Both the position numbers and the translations under genes were made by a program. Source: Gp13-AA77 sp035949375 (GTDB lineage: Bacteria > Acidobacteriota > Terriglobia > UBA7540). Taken from it: a DNA stretch of 64,000 nt. Shown here one piece after another: positions 34,983-42,893 of the stretch (the stretch's first letter is position 1; every line of letters starts with the position of its first letter). The notes under the pieces are model-generated. The model searched no databases and was not told the origin of the DNA. It saw only the letters and a list, made by a program, of their open reading frames with translations. The stretch lies in contig DASZIG010000067.1 of assembly GCA_035949375.1 (NCBI GenBank), positions 1-64,000 on the forward strand. Direction: 5' to 3'.

Positions 34983-35097
34983 AGCGAGTAGGGGTAGGCA
35001 ATAGAGGCTAAGCCGCTCGGCTAGTGCGATTCCGACTCACTGCCCCCACCTCTTGATTCCCGACTCCCGACTTTCTATTTACTACTCCCTACTCGCT
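34983..35097. repeat. Fold-back spacer between convergent genes
   Basis: AGCGAGTAGGG (34983-34993) is the exact complement of CCCTACTCGCT (35087-35097); the right arm overlaps the stop codon of the penicillin acylase gene. The interior repeats the words TAGGGGTAGG on the left and ACTACTCCCTACTC on the right, so the arms can slide and pair in several registers. It could serve as a bidirectional terminator for the convergent pair. Same style as the spacers in the 38-43 kb region. Confidence 0.7.
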
Positions 35098-37618
35098 ACT
35101 CCCCTTTGTTTGCCGGCTCGAGCGTCAACCGGTGCACCGCCCCGCGATCCACCGCCTCGTCGCTGAAAAGCATGGGGAAGCTCAGCCCGGTGTACCAGGC
35201 CTGGAACTGGTCCGCGTAATAGGGGCTCGAGATCTCGCCCGATTCGCCGAGGGTCAGGTTCTGCACCGAGCCGTCCAGATTCGAAAGATCCACCACCATG
35301 CGCATCGAGGGCCCGTAAGCGGGCGAAGTAGCCTTGATGGTGCTGGTGGTGCCCGCCTCGGGAAAAGGTCCAACGTCAAAATAGTGTCCGATGAGCGGCA
35401 GGGAATCGAGCGGGTGATGGAACGTCAGCGGGATCGTGTCACCCCAGTGCCAGGCAGCGGGATCGCGGCCCGCGACGCGCTGCTCGATGCGGTGCAGGCC
35501 TTCGCCGAGGCTGCCGATCAAGGTGGCGTCGAAGTCGGCGTCGCCGGGCGGAAGCCAGCGCGCCTGGCGCTGATCGATCACCTTTTCCAGGAAGATCGTG
35601 CTGAGGGACCAGTTCCGGTGCATCAGGTCCTCGCCCACCTTGGGCCGCAGAATGCGCTCGCGCAGGGCGATCAACGTGTCGTTGCAGATGAGCGGCACGG
35701 GCGAATCGGCCGTGGCCTCGCCGTTCCAGCCCCGCAGCAGGTCGATGGCCTGGCGCGCGTCCGCGGCGTCGGGCGGATGCACGGCGGCAGCCCGCACCAG
35801 CGCAGGCGCGAGCCACGCGTCGTCAAGCGGATGAATGTCCATGTCGATCTTCAGCATGTCATCGACCTTGAAACACGCGGAACGGGGCGGGGAATCGGGC
35901 GCGCCGCACTGGCGTCCCGGCGTCCCTGCCTGCAGTAGATCAAAGATGCGCGCCGTGCGAAAAGGCGCGGCAAACGCGTCGGTGAAGAAGTACGGGTAAC
36001 CCTCCGGGATCACGCGGCTGTTGGCCGTGGCAACCACGCCGCCCGCCGGATTGTAAGCGTGGGGCAAATCCTCGAAGGGCACGTAGCCGATCCAGTCGTA
36101 ATCGCCGCTCGCGCCGGGCTCCGGCACCGAACCGTCGCCGTTCCGGCGCATCGGCACCCATGCTGGCGCGTAATACCCGATGTTGCCGTCGACGTCGGCA
36201 AACACCATGTTCTGCTCGGGGCCCGTAAAGTGGCGGACGGCGTCCGTGAACTCCTGCCAGTTCTGCGCCTGATTCATGGCCACAATGGGAAACTGCAGCG
36301 CGTGCGGTTGGAGCGCTGTCCAGCACAGCGCCAGCGACCGGCCGCCTTGCCCGAACTCTCGGTCGGACCCGTGGTCGGAGATGATCGGGCCATGCCGCGT
36401 CACGCGCACCGTGACGTGGCGATCGGCGGCTCCGCGCACCTTGATCACCTCGTCGCGCACCTCCGCGTCCGCCCACTGGCCGTTCTGAAGGTACTGGCGC
36501 GGGTTCGACGGATTGAACTGTTCCACGTAGAGGTCCTGCACGTCCGGACCCGTGTTCGTCATCCCCCAGGCGATGCGCTGGTTGTGGCCGATGATGACCG
36601 CCGGACCGCCGGGCAGGCTCACGCCCGATACGTCCATGCCCGGCGCTTCGAGATGAATCATGTACCAGACGCTCGGGACGCTGTGGGCGATATGCGGATC
36701 GTTCGAAAGCAGCGGCTTGCCCGAGGCCGTGTGCGCGCCGCTCACCACCCAGTTGTTGCTGCCGAGGCCACTCGTGTCCCCGTCGTTTGATTCTGATTCA
36801 AGCGCGTCGAGCACCGGATCAAGCCCGCCGCCGGCCAGCGCAGGCTGAGGCGCGGGGTCCGGAGCCTGAGCGGCTTCCGGAGGCACGGCACGTGCCGGAC
36901 CCGCCACCGGTTCAGCCACGGGATGCTCGAGCGGCGAATTTTGCGGGAACAGGTCGGCGTAAAGCTCCGGGCCGAGGCGCCCCCGAAGCTGCTCGCGCTC
37001 GAGGTCGGCCTGCCACGACGTGTTCAACATCTTGGCCATGTTCAGGCCGACGGCCATCGAATCCGCCTCGCGCCAGGGCTGCGGCTGGTAGCCGAGCATC
37101 GTGAATTCGACCGGCAGACGATTGCGATGCGTGTCGATGAAGGCGTTGACGCCGCGCGCGTAGGCGGAGAGCATGCTCCGCACATCGGGCGGCAGGTCGT
37201 CGACCGCGCGCTCGGCGGTCAGGCGGAAGCCCAGCGTGCGGTTTTCCACGTCGCGCTCAACGACGCGGGCGCCGAAGATCTCCGCGAGCTCGCCACGCGC
37301 CAGGCGGCGGCTCAAGTCCATCTGCCAAAGGCGATCCTGCGCGGTGACGTAACCCTGAGCGAAGTAGAGATCTTCGAGCGATTGCGCGCGCAAATGCGGC
37401 ACGCCGCGGGCATCGCGCAGCACCTGAACGGGCGCCGCGAGTCCCGGAACACTTACGCTTCCGTCCAGTTGGGGCAACGCAGCCCGCACTCGCCGCCAGG
37501 ACCAAATGCTCAGAGCCAGCAGGGCCAGAAGCACAATCACGAGCACCCAAAGCGCCGCGCGCGCGATTCGATTGCGGCCGCGGGTCTCGACCGGTTGGCT
37601 GGCTGTGACTGTAGCCAT
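35096..37618 (-). CDS. Penicillin acylase family N-terminal-nucleophile hydrolase
   Basis: This 840-residue protein, read from ATG 37618 (GGGGGAC upstream), has an N-terminal membrane segment (about residues 20-40). An alpha chain follows (VRVL-like VQVLRDARGVPHLRAQSLEDLYFAQGYVTAQDRLWQMD), then a spacer. The beta chain would begin at Ser287 in GLGSNNWVVSG, the family's self-cleaving nucleophile. The family hydrolyses amide bonds of penicillins, N-acyl-homoserine lactones or related amides; substrate here is unknown. It is the last gene on the strand after fabD, 120 bp away with repeat hairpins in between. Confidence 0.92.
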   Translation of the reverse strand: MATVTASQPVETRGRNRIARAALWVLVIVLLALLALSIWSWRRVRAALPQLDGSVSVPGLAAPVQVLRDARGVPHLRAQSLEDLYFAQGYVTAQDRLWQMDLSRRLARGELAEIFGARVVERDVENRTLGFRLTAERAVDDLPPDVRSMLSAYARGVNAFIDTHRNRLPVEFTMLGYQPQPWREADSMAVGLNMAKMLNTSWQADLEREQLRGRLGPELYADLFPQNSPLEHPVAEPVAGPARAVPPEAAQAPDPAPQPALAGGGLDPVLDALESESNDGDTSGLGSNNWVVSGAHTASGKPLLSNDPHIAHSVPSVWYMIHLEAPGMDVSGVSLPGGPAVIIGHNQRIAWGMTNTGPDVQDLYVEQFNPSNPRQYLQNGQWADAEVRDEVIKVRGAADRHVTVRVTRHGPIISDHGSDREFGQGGRSLALCWTALQPHALQFPIVAMNQAQNWQEFTDAVRHFTGPEQNMVFADVDGNIGYYAPAWVPMRRNGDGSVPEPGASGDYDWIGYVPFEDLPHAYNPAGGVVATANSRVIPEGYPYFFTDAFAAPFRTARIFDLLQAGTPGRQCGAPDSPPRSACFKVDDMLKIDMDIHPLDDAWLAPALVRAAAVHPPDAADARQAIDLLRGWNGEATADSPVPLICNDTLIALRERILRPKVGEDLMHRNWSLSTIFLEKVIDQRQARWLPPGDADFDATLIGSLGEGLHRIEQRVAGRDPAAWHWGDTIPLTFHHPLDSLPLIGHYFDVGPFPEAGTTSTIKATSPAYGPSMRMVVDLSNLDGSVQNLTLGESGEISSPYYADQFQAWYTGLSFPMLFSDEAVDRGAVHRLTLEPANKGE

Positions 37619-37686
37619 GATTGACTGTCCCCCTTTGCTCGCCGCCCTGAGGAACGTGCCTGAAGATGCGCGAAGCGCTTTGGAGT

Positions 37687-37727
37687 GCGGTAGCTTGCTA
37701 CCGCTTTCATCCTGCGAGCTTGCTCGC
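37687..37727. repeat. Double-hairpin repeat (REP-like)
   Basis: Two successive perfect hairpins share a TT loop: GCGGTAGC-TT-GCTACCGC (37687-37704) and GCGAGC-TT-GCTCGC (37714-37727). They lie in the 120-bp spacer between fabD and the penicillin acylase gene. The paired arrangement resembles repetitive extragenic palindromes. Confidence 0.75.
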
Positions 37728-37738
37728 GGCAAGGATGC

Positions 37739-38680
37739 TCATCCTATCGCGGCCATTGCGGCCAGAGCCTCGCTGAGCGACGCCGAATCCTCGACGTGGA
37801 ACGTGCGCGCTTCGCGGTTGATCTGCCGCATCAGGCCCGACAAGACCTTGCCCGGTCCGACTTCGACCAACAAGTCTACACCTTCGGCCAGCAGTTCGTT
37901 CATTGACTCCGTCCATCGCACCGGCGCGGTGACCTGGCGCTTCAGGCCGTCGCGAACGGCATCCGCCGAACGCACCGGCTGAGCGCCGGCGTTGTTCACG
38001 AGGGGGAACGCGGGCGCGAGAATCCGGGCTGCGTCAAGGTCGAGGGCCAGCCGGTCGGCGGCCGGCTTCATCAGCGCACAATGAAAGGGAGCGCTGACGT
38101 TCAACAGAATCGCCCGTTTGGCTCCGCGCGTCCTGGCAAGGTCCACGGCGCGCTGGACAGCGGACGCGTGGCCGGCGATGACGATCTGGCCGGGCGAATT
38201 CAGGTTGGCGGCGGACACCACCTCGCCCTGCGCGGCTTCGGCGCACACGGCGTCTACGGCCGCCGGTTCCATGCCGAGCAAGGCGGCCATCGCGCCGACG
38301 CCGGGCGGCACGGCTTCCTGCATGTATTGGCCGCGCTTGCGCACGAGCCGTACCGCCTCGGCGAGGCCCAGCGATCCGGCGGCCACCAGCGCCGAGTACT
38401 CGCCCAGGCTGTGCCCGGCCACATACGCGGGAGTCACACCTTTTTCAGAGAGCACCGCCGCCGCCGCCGAGGAGACGGCCAGGATCGCAGGCTGCGTGTT
38501 GGCCGTGAGCTGCAACTCTTCCGCGGGGCCTTCGAAACAGAGCTTGGAAAGGGGAAATCCGAGAGCGCGATCGGCTTCGTCGAACACCTGGCGCGCTGTG
38601 GTGAAGTTGTCGGCCAAGTCGCGCCCCATACCGGGGTATTGCGAGCCCTGACCGGGAAAGAGGAAGGCGATCTTGGACAT
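37739..38680 (-). CDS. fabD: Malonyl-CoA:ACP transacylase
   Basis: This 313-residue enzyme loads malonyl groups onto acyl carrier protein for fatty acid synthesis. It has FPGQGSQYPGMG at the N-terminus, the nucleophile elbow GHSLGEYSAL (Ser about 92) and the C-terminal catalytic His segment NVSAPFHCALM. It is downstream of fabH in the standard order yceD-rpmF-plsX-fabH-fabD. A 102-bp fold-back spacer separates it from fabH. Confidence 0.97.
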   Translation of the reverse strand: MSKIAFLFPGQGSQYPGMGRDLADNFTTARQVFDEADRALGFPLSKLCFEGPAEELQLTANTQPAILAVSSAAAAVLSEKGVTPAYVAGHSLGEYSALVAAGSLGLAEAVRLVRKRGQYMQEAVPPGVGAMAALLGMEPAAVDAVCAEAAQGEVVSAANLNSPGQIVIAGHASAVQRAVDLARTRGAKRAILLNVSAPFHCALMKPAADRLALDLDAARILAPAFPLVNNAGAQPVRSADAVRDGLKRQVTAPVRWTESMNELLAEGVDLLVEVGPGKVLSGLMRQINREARTFHVEDSASLSEALAAMAAIG

Positions 38681-38719
38681 CGTTGAAAGACAGAAGACAA
38701 GAGCCAGAAGTCAGAAGAA

Positions 38720-38772
38720 GCGGTCAGCCTTCAGCCCTGAGCTTCAGCCCGCAACTGCTGACCGCTGACCGC
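38720..38772. repeat. Fold-back spacer between fabH and fabD
   Basis: GCGGTCAGC (38720-38728) is complementary to GCTGACCGC, which occurs twice in overlap at 38757-38765 and 38764-38772. The left side is purine-rich (AGAAGTCAGAAGAAG) and the right side pyrimidine-rich (GCCGACTGCCTTC), continuing the complementarity imperfectly. The whole 38690-38782 spacer is built of short related words. Confidence 0.7.
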
Positions 38773-38782
38773 CGACTGCCTT

Positions 38783-39763
38783 CTACCACCGCATCAGCAT
38801 GCCGCCCCAGGTTACCCCGGCGCCGAAGGCGGCCATCAGGATCAAATCACCCTTCTCCACGCGTCCGCTGCGCACACATTCGTCGAGGCAGATGGGAATC
38901 GACGCCGAGGACGTGTTGCCGACGCGCGCTATGTTGGAATAGACCTTCTCCTCGGGTACGTCCAGGCGTTCACGAACCGCGTCCGTTATGCGCTGATTGG
39001 CCTGATGCGGTATAAACAAGTCGATCTGATCGGTGGTCACGCCCGCTTTCTCGAGCACGCGGCGCGATACCTCTTCGAGGCTGCGCACTGCGACTTTGAA
39101 CAGTTCGTTGCCGCGCATCTTGATGTAGTGCGCGCCCTCGCGAACCGTCTCGCAGGAGGCGGGCTGGGCGGAGCCGCCGGCGGGAATGTAGAGATGGTCG
39201 GCGAAGGCGCCCTCGGTGTGCATCTCGCTCGCCAGAATCCCGGCAGGCTCATGGGCCGGACCAAGCACCCCGGCGGCGGAGCCGTCGCCGAAGATCACGC
39301 ACGTGGCGCGGTCCTTGTAGTCGAGGTAACGCGAGAGCAATTCGGTGCCGACCACCAGCACGTGGCGCGCCTGTCCGGTCTTGATGAACTGATCGGCCAC
39401 GGTCACGCCGAACAGGAATCCGGAGCAGGCCGCAGCCAGATCGAAGGCGCAGCAAGCCGGCGCACCGAGCCCGCGCTGGATGAAGGCTGCCGTTGAAGGC
39501 AGCGGCTGGTCCGGCGAGATGGTGGAGCAGATGATGAGGTCGAGGTCCTTCGGGTGCAGATTCGCCATTTCCAGGGCGCGGCGCGACGCCTCGATGGAAA
39601 GCGACGAAGTGGACTGGTGCGGGCCGGCCTGCCGCCGCTCCTTGATGCCGGTGCGCGAAGTGATCCATTCGTCGGAGGTGTCCACCAACTTTTCCATGTC
39701 GGCGTTGGTGATCACCCGTTCGGGCAGCGACCGGCCCGTGCCCCAGATCGACGACCGCGTCAT
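38783..39763 (-). CDS. fabH: Beta-ketoacyl-ACP synthase III
   Basis: This 326-residue thiolase-fold enzyme starts fatty acid synthesis by condensing an acyl-CoA with malonyl-ACP. The Cys-His-Asn triad is visible in AAACSGFLFG, IPHQANQRI and RVGNTSSASI. The end GVTWGGMLMRW is typical. It lies between plsX and fabD on the same strand, separated from each by a fold-back spacer of 100-130 bp. Confidence 0.97.
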   Translation of the reverse strand: MTRSSIWGTGRSLPERVITNADMEKLVDTSDEWITSRTGIKERRQAGPHQSTSSLSIEASRRALEMANLHPKDLDLIICSTISPDQPLPSTAAFIQRGLGAPACCAFDLAAACSGFLFGVTVADQFIKTGQARHVLVVGTELLSRYLDYKDRATCVIFGDGSAAGVLGPAHEPAGILASEMHTEGAFADHLYIPAGGSAQPASCETVREGAHYIKMRGNELFKVAVRSLEEVSRRVLEKAGVTTDQIDLFIPHQANQRITDAVRERLDVPEEKVYSNIARVGNTSSASIPICLDECVRSGRVEKGDLILMAAFGAGVTWGGMLMRW

Positions 39764-39776
39764 CCTGACTCCACAA

Positions 39777-39890
39777 CGAAACTCGAAAATCGAAACGCGA
39801 AACTCGGTTGCGGACCGCCGTTAACCACAGAGACCCTTCGAGTTTCCAGTTTCGTTTTTCGAATTTCGATTTTCTAATTTCGAGTTCGAC
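39777..39890. repeat. Fold-back spacer between plsX and fabH
   Basis: GAAAATCGAAA (39785-39795) is exactly complementary to TTTCGATTTTC (39864-39874). GAAACTCG (39778-39785 and again 39799-39806) is complementary to CGAGTTTC (39839-39846). The left half is CGAAA-rich and the right half TTTCG-rich, so the spacer folds back on itself in several registers. It is AT-rich against the GC-rich genes around it. Confidence 0.75.
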
Positions 39891-40901
39891 TTACGCTCGT
39901 GCCATTGACACCGTAGCCAGCTCCCGTTCGATCTTTTCGTTGATCCCGCCCTCGACGAACTCGGCGGCCACGCGAATCGCGTTCTTGATGGCGTTGGCGT
40001 TCGACCCGCCGTGCGCGATCATGGTGACGCCCTTGACGCCGAGCAGCGGTGCGCCGCCGTATTCGGAGTAGTCCAGCCGCTTCTTGAATCCGCGGAGCGC
40101 CCGGCGCGAAAGCAGGTAGCCCGCCTTGGCCGAAACGGAACTGGCGAAAGCCTCTTTCAGCAGGCTGGAGATGGCTTCCACCATGCCCTCGCTGATCTTG
40201 AGCGCCACGTTGCCTATGAATCCGTCGCAGACGATCACGTCCACGCGGCCGTTGTAAAGGTCGCGGCCCTCCACGTTGCCGAGGAAGTTCAGCGGCAGCT
40301 TCCGCAGCAGGCCGAGCGTCTCGCGCGTGAGCTCGTTGCCCTTGTGGTCCTCGGAGCCGATCGAGAGGAGGCCTACGCGCGGGCGGACGGCGCCGAAGAT
40401 CACGCGGTAGTAAATCTCGCCCATCACCGCGAATTGCTCGAGGTGCTGCGGCTTGCAGTCGACGTTGGCGCCCACGTCCACGAGCACTGTGGCCGTGCCC
40501 CGCGAGTTCGGGAAAACAGCCGCCAGGGCCGGTCGATCCACCCCATCGAGGGCGCCGAGCACGATCTTGACGGTGGTCATTGCGGCGCCCGTATTCCCGG
40601 CGCTGACCACGCCGTCGGCAAGCCCGTCGTGGACCAGGCGCGCGGCCACCCGCATCGAGGAATCCCGTTTGCGGCGGAAGGCTTTGGCCGCCTGGTCCTC
40701 CATGGTGATCACTTCGCTCGCGTGGACGATCTCGATGGGCAGGCCGCGCAAGTCAAAGCGACTGAGCCGCTGCTTGAGGTCCTGCTCGGGACCAACCAGC
40801 AAGACGCGGGCGAGGCCGGCGCGGGCGGCCAGAACCGCGCCTTCCACCTCGGCAAGCGGCGCCGAGTCCGTACCCATCGCATCCACTGCGATCCGCCACA
40901 T
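39891..40901 (-). CDS. plsX: Phosphate acyltransferase PlsX
   Basis: This 336-residue enzyme makes acyl-phosphate from acyl-ACP for phospholipid synthesis. The N-terminal RIAVDAMGTDSAP, then SAGNTGAAM and LVDVGANVDCKP and the C-terminal GVTMIAHGGSNANAIKNAI are family hallmarks. The gene order rpmF-plsX-fabH is conserved in many bacteria. It starts 66 bp after rpmF. Confidence 0.97.
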   Translation of the reverse strand: MWRIAVDAMGTDSAPLAEVEGAVLAARAGLARVLLVGPEQDLKQRLSRFDLRGLPIEIVHASEVITMEDQAAKAFRRKRDSSMRVAARLVHDGLADGVVSAGNTGAAMTTVKIVLGALDGVDRPALAAVFPNSRGTATVLVDVGANVDCKPQHLEQFAVMGEIYYRVIFGAVRPRVGLLSIGSEDHKGNELTRETLGLLRKLPLNFLGNVEGRDLYNGRVDVIVCDGFIGNVALKISEGMVEAISSLLKEAFASSVSAKAGYLLSRRALRGFKKRLDYSEYGGAPLLGVKGVTMIAHGGSNANAIKNAIRVAAEFVEGGINEKIERELATVSMARA

Positions 40902-40967
40902 AACTCTGAGACGCCCCGCGGTGTCCGACCACCGAACTTGAATCAGGAAACCGCCCGAAATTTTAGC

Positions 40968-41153
40968 TTATTCCGGCTGCTGCGGCAGCACGGCTTCCCG
41001 CCCGCGATAGTAACCGCAATTCGGGCAGGCCCGGTGGGGCAATTTCATCTCATGACAGTGCGTGCACTCCGACAGGGCGGGCGGCTGCAAATGGTCGTGC
41101 GCCCGGCGCCGGCTGGTGCGCGCCTTGGAATGCCTTCGTTTGGGATTGGGCAT
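40968..41153 (-). CDS. rpmF: 50S ribosomal protein bL32
   Basis: This 61-residue protein starts MPNPKRRHSKARTSRRRAHD and carries the zinc-ribbon form of L32: CTHCHEMKLPHRACPNCGYY, with four cysteines. It is positioned between yceD and plsX as usual. The Cys-containing form is the zinc-dependent paralogue type; no Cys-free copy is in the window. Confidence 0.97.
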   Translation of the reverse strand: MPNPKRRHSKARTSRRRAHDHLQPPALSECTHCHEMKLPHRACPNCGYYRGREAVLPQQPE

Positions 41154-41185
41154 GTTGCTCTCTTTCTTTTCGAATTCGGGTGGAG

Positions 41186-41292
41186 CAGGAGTCAGGAGAA
41201 GCTGTCGGCAGTTGGCAGTCCGCGGTTGAGCCCGATTGCTGAGTTTTCTCTCTCCTGACTCCTGTCTCCTCTGCCGACTGCTGACTGCCGAC
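41186..41292. repeat. Fold-back spacer between yceD and rpmF
   Basis: CAGGAGTCAGGAGA (41186-41199) is exactly complementary to TCTCCTGACTCCTG (41251-41264). GTCGGCAG (41204-41211) is complementary to CTGCCGAC, which occurs at 41271-41278 and 41285-41292. The left arm consists of GGAGTCAGGAG-like words and the right arm of CTGACTCCTGTCTCC-like words. It is the longest perfect arm among the spacers of this type in the window. Confidence 0.8.
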
Positions 41293-41298
41293 TGCTTC

Positions 41299-41829
41299 TT
41301 AGCCCGTCTGCCGGTTCGGTTTCTGTCGCAGTAGGGTGGCGAACGGCGATTCCTGAGGCGCCGCCGGACACCGGCACTCTTCCTGGTTGAGATTGGCGCC
41401 GCAGGTCGGGCATAGTCCGCGGCAATCCGGGCTGCAAACCACTTGCATGGGCATAAAGAGGTTTACCTGCTCGGTTGCCACCTCCGCCGTGTCAATGCCC
41501 TGGCCTTCGTAGAATCCCACATCGAGCTCGGCGGGCGGGAGCTCCATCTCCTCATTCCGGGCGATGGTCGCCATCGGCCTGTAGGTCAAATCAAACTCAC
41601 AGGCCACCGGAATCTCCACCGGCCCCAGGCAGCGGCCGCAAGACGCCGCCACGCGCGTCTGCAAACGGCCGCGGAACCTGATCTCCGAGCCCTCCAGCGC
41701 GGCAACTCCCTGCACGCTCAGATCCCCTACCTGACGGAACTCTGATGTGTGGTAGTCAAGCGCTCCGGTGGGGTAAGTCTCGGAGATCGAAACCGGGTGG
41801 AGCTCTAACTGTTCCACGCTGATGAGCAC
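41299..41829 (-). CDS. yceD: DUF177/YceD family protein
   Basis: This 176-residue protein sits directly ahead of rpmF, the standard place of YceD (linked to 23S rRNA metabolism in other bacteria). The core RVAASCGRCLGPVEIPVACEFDLTYRP is the DUF177 cysteine-containing strand. A C-terminal zinc-like segment CSPDCRGLCPTCGANLNQEECRC completes the family pattern. It is the first gene of the lipid/ribosome cluster, with a fold-back spacer of 145 bp before rpmF. Confidence 0.92.
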   Translation of the reverse strand: MLISVEQLELHPVSISETYPTGALDYHTSEFRQVGDLSVQGVAALEGSEIRFRGRLQTRVAASCGRCLGPVEIPVACEFDLTYRPMATIARNEEMELPPAELDVGFYEGQGIDTAEVATEQVNLFMPMQVVCSPDCRGLCPTCGANLNQEECRCPAAPQESPFATLLRQKPNRQTG

Positions 41830-42065
41830 GGACAGCCTCTCACCCTCAAAGCTTGTAGATTAACGGCCCGCCTGCCCGATTGTCAAGGAACGTAGTCGCT
41901 CGGTAATGGGCTAAAGTCGTGTTGCAGGAAAAAGCCCAGCCTGGGCCTTGCCTCTTCCCGCTGCACCCCTTGAGAGCATTTAACTGTTCCCTCCTTTGGG
42001 AAACCCTTCACTTAACCAAGGTCTGTTAGATCTGAGAGCGTATGACAGGCATACCAGAATTTGTA

Positions 42066-42094
42066 TTGACGAACGGGTAATTCTGGCGTATCGT
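42066..42094 (+). promoter_or_regulatory. Sigma-70-like promoter ahead of a structured region
   Basis: TTGACG (42066-42071), a 17-bp spacer and TATCGT (42089-42094) match consensus at five and four of six positions. Transcription would begin about 42101, exactly at the first hairpin of the structured region. No open reading frame starts nearby. Confidence 0.55.
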
Positions 42095-42100
42095 CGCCTT

Positions 42101-42230
42101 GTAGTGTAGAGCCACTACGTCGCGATTGGGGCACCGGGTTATCCTCCGGACGGTGGGTAGTGTCCTAAGTCGAGTTAGGACATTAACCCCCCGAACGGTG
42201 CCCCTTCGTTTACGCCTGTGCTATCACGGG
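42101..42230 (+). ncRNA. Candidate structured RNA (three stacked hairpins)
   Basis: Hairpin 1 is GTAGTG/CACTAC (42101-42106 with 42113-42118). Hairpin 2 has an outer stem GGGGCACCG (42128-42136) with CGGTGCCCC (42196-42204) and an inner stem TGTCCTAA (42161-42168) with TTAGGACA (42175-42182), flanked by GGGT/ACCC. Hairpin 3 is CCTGTG (42215-42220) with CACGGG (42225-42230). A promoter ends 7 bp before hairpin 1. It does not match tmRNA, RNase P RNA, SRP RNA or the common riboswitches as far as I can recall. It may be an independent small RNA, or a leader of the gene 660 bp downstream. Confidence 0.5.
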
Positions 42231-42364
42231 TGGCCAGAAGCGAGCATCGGCGTCCCACTGAGCACGTCCCCTGCCGTAGCTACACAACAGCCCATTACCA
42301 GTCACTCGCTGATGTCCAGATTTCAGCTTTGGGGGTGCTTATTCTGCCTGCACGGCTTCATTCC

Positions 42365-42391
42365 GTGATGCAGGCTGGCAGCCTGCATCAC
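42365..42391 (+). repeat. Perfect 12-bp hairpin
   Basis: GTGATGCAGGCT (42365-42376) and AGCCTGCATCAC (42380-42391) are exact complements around a GGC loop. No T-run follows, so it is not a canonical terminator. It may mark the end of the structured transcript starting at 42101. Confidence 0.65.
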
Positions 42392-42632
42392 AAGGTACCC
42401 ATTGCCGTCGTCAAAAGGAGCTTCGCAGCCAGGAAAGGTGGGACGCGAGCACGGTAAGTCCAATGGAATCAATAAATCTAAGCAAGAAAGACAAGCAGCG
42501 ACGAGAAAACCGCGCACCCCTCCCCCCCCCATCAAAAATGAGGGAAGCGAAGCCAAGAAGTTCTTTGTAATCAACAAAACAACCCGGAAACGGGGAAACC
42601 CGAAGCCAACCGAAGCCAACAGGAGAGTTTCA

Positions 42633-42702
42633 TTGGTTCAGGTAGTCAGATCGTCAGTTCAACTGACAAGCTGACATACTGCCTACCTGACGTGCTGACC
42701 AA
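42633..42702. repeat. Nested fold-back built of CTGAC/GTCAG words
   Basis: Concentric pairs are TTGGT (42633-42637) with ACCAA (42698-42702), and CAGGTAG (42639-42645) with CTACCTG (42683-42689). At the centre is GTCAGTT-C-AACTGAC (42653-42667). GTCAG or CTGAC recurs at least five times, so other registers are possible. The design resembles the fold-back spacers of the neighbouring lipid gene cluster. Confidence 0.7.
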
Positions 42703-42893
42703 CTGAAGAACTGCCAGCCGCTCTGTTACCTAACTTGGTTCTATCTCCGTGTTTCCCCCGATTCAAGTTGACGCAGAAGCGCTTAAGGTGATAAAAACAT
42801 CAATTCAGCCTTTGCACTAATTCCAGGTCCTGTAACGCGCTCATAATCCGCAGTTCGTCCTGGAGAAGGTTTTTTCAACTGGAGGACTAATAT

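Larger units (their letters stand above)
41830..42893. other. Long intergenic region rich in hairpins
   Basis: No protein gene is supported in these 1064 bp. From left to right it holds a promoter-like pair (42066-42094), three stacked hairpins (42101-42230) and a perfect 12-bp hairpin (42365-42391). Then comes a C-rich run near 42520, a nested fold-back (42633-42702) and a weak TTGACG box at 42769. The spacing and structure suggest at least one non-coding transcript plus the leader of the SBBP protein gene. Confidence 0.6.

Noticed and set aside
42101..42391. tmRNA, RNase P RNA, SRP RNA or 6S RNA
   Set aside because: None of the diagnostic sequences I know for these RNAs is present; the region is left as an unassigned structured RNA candidate.
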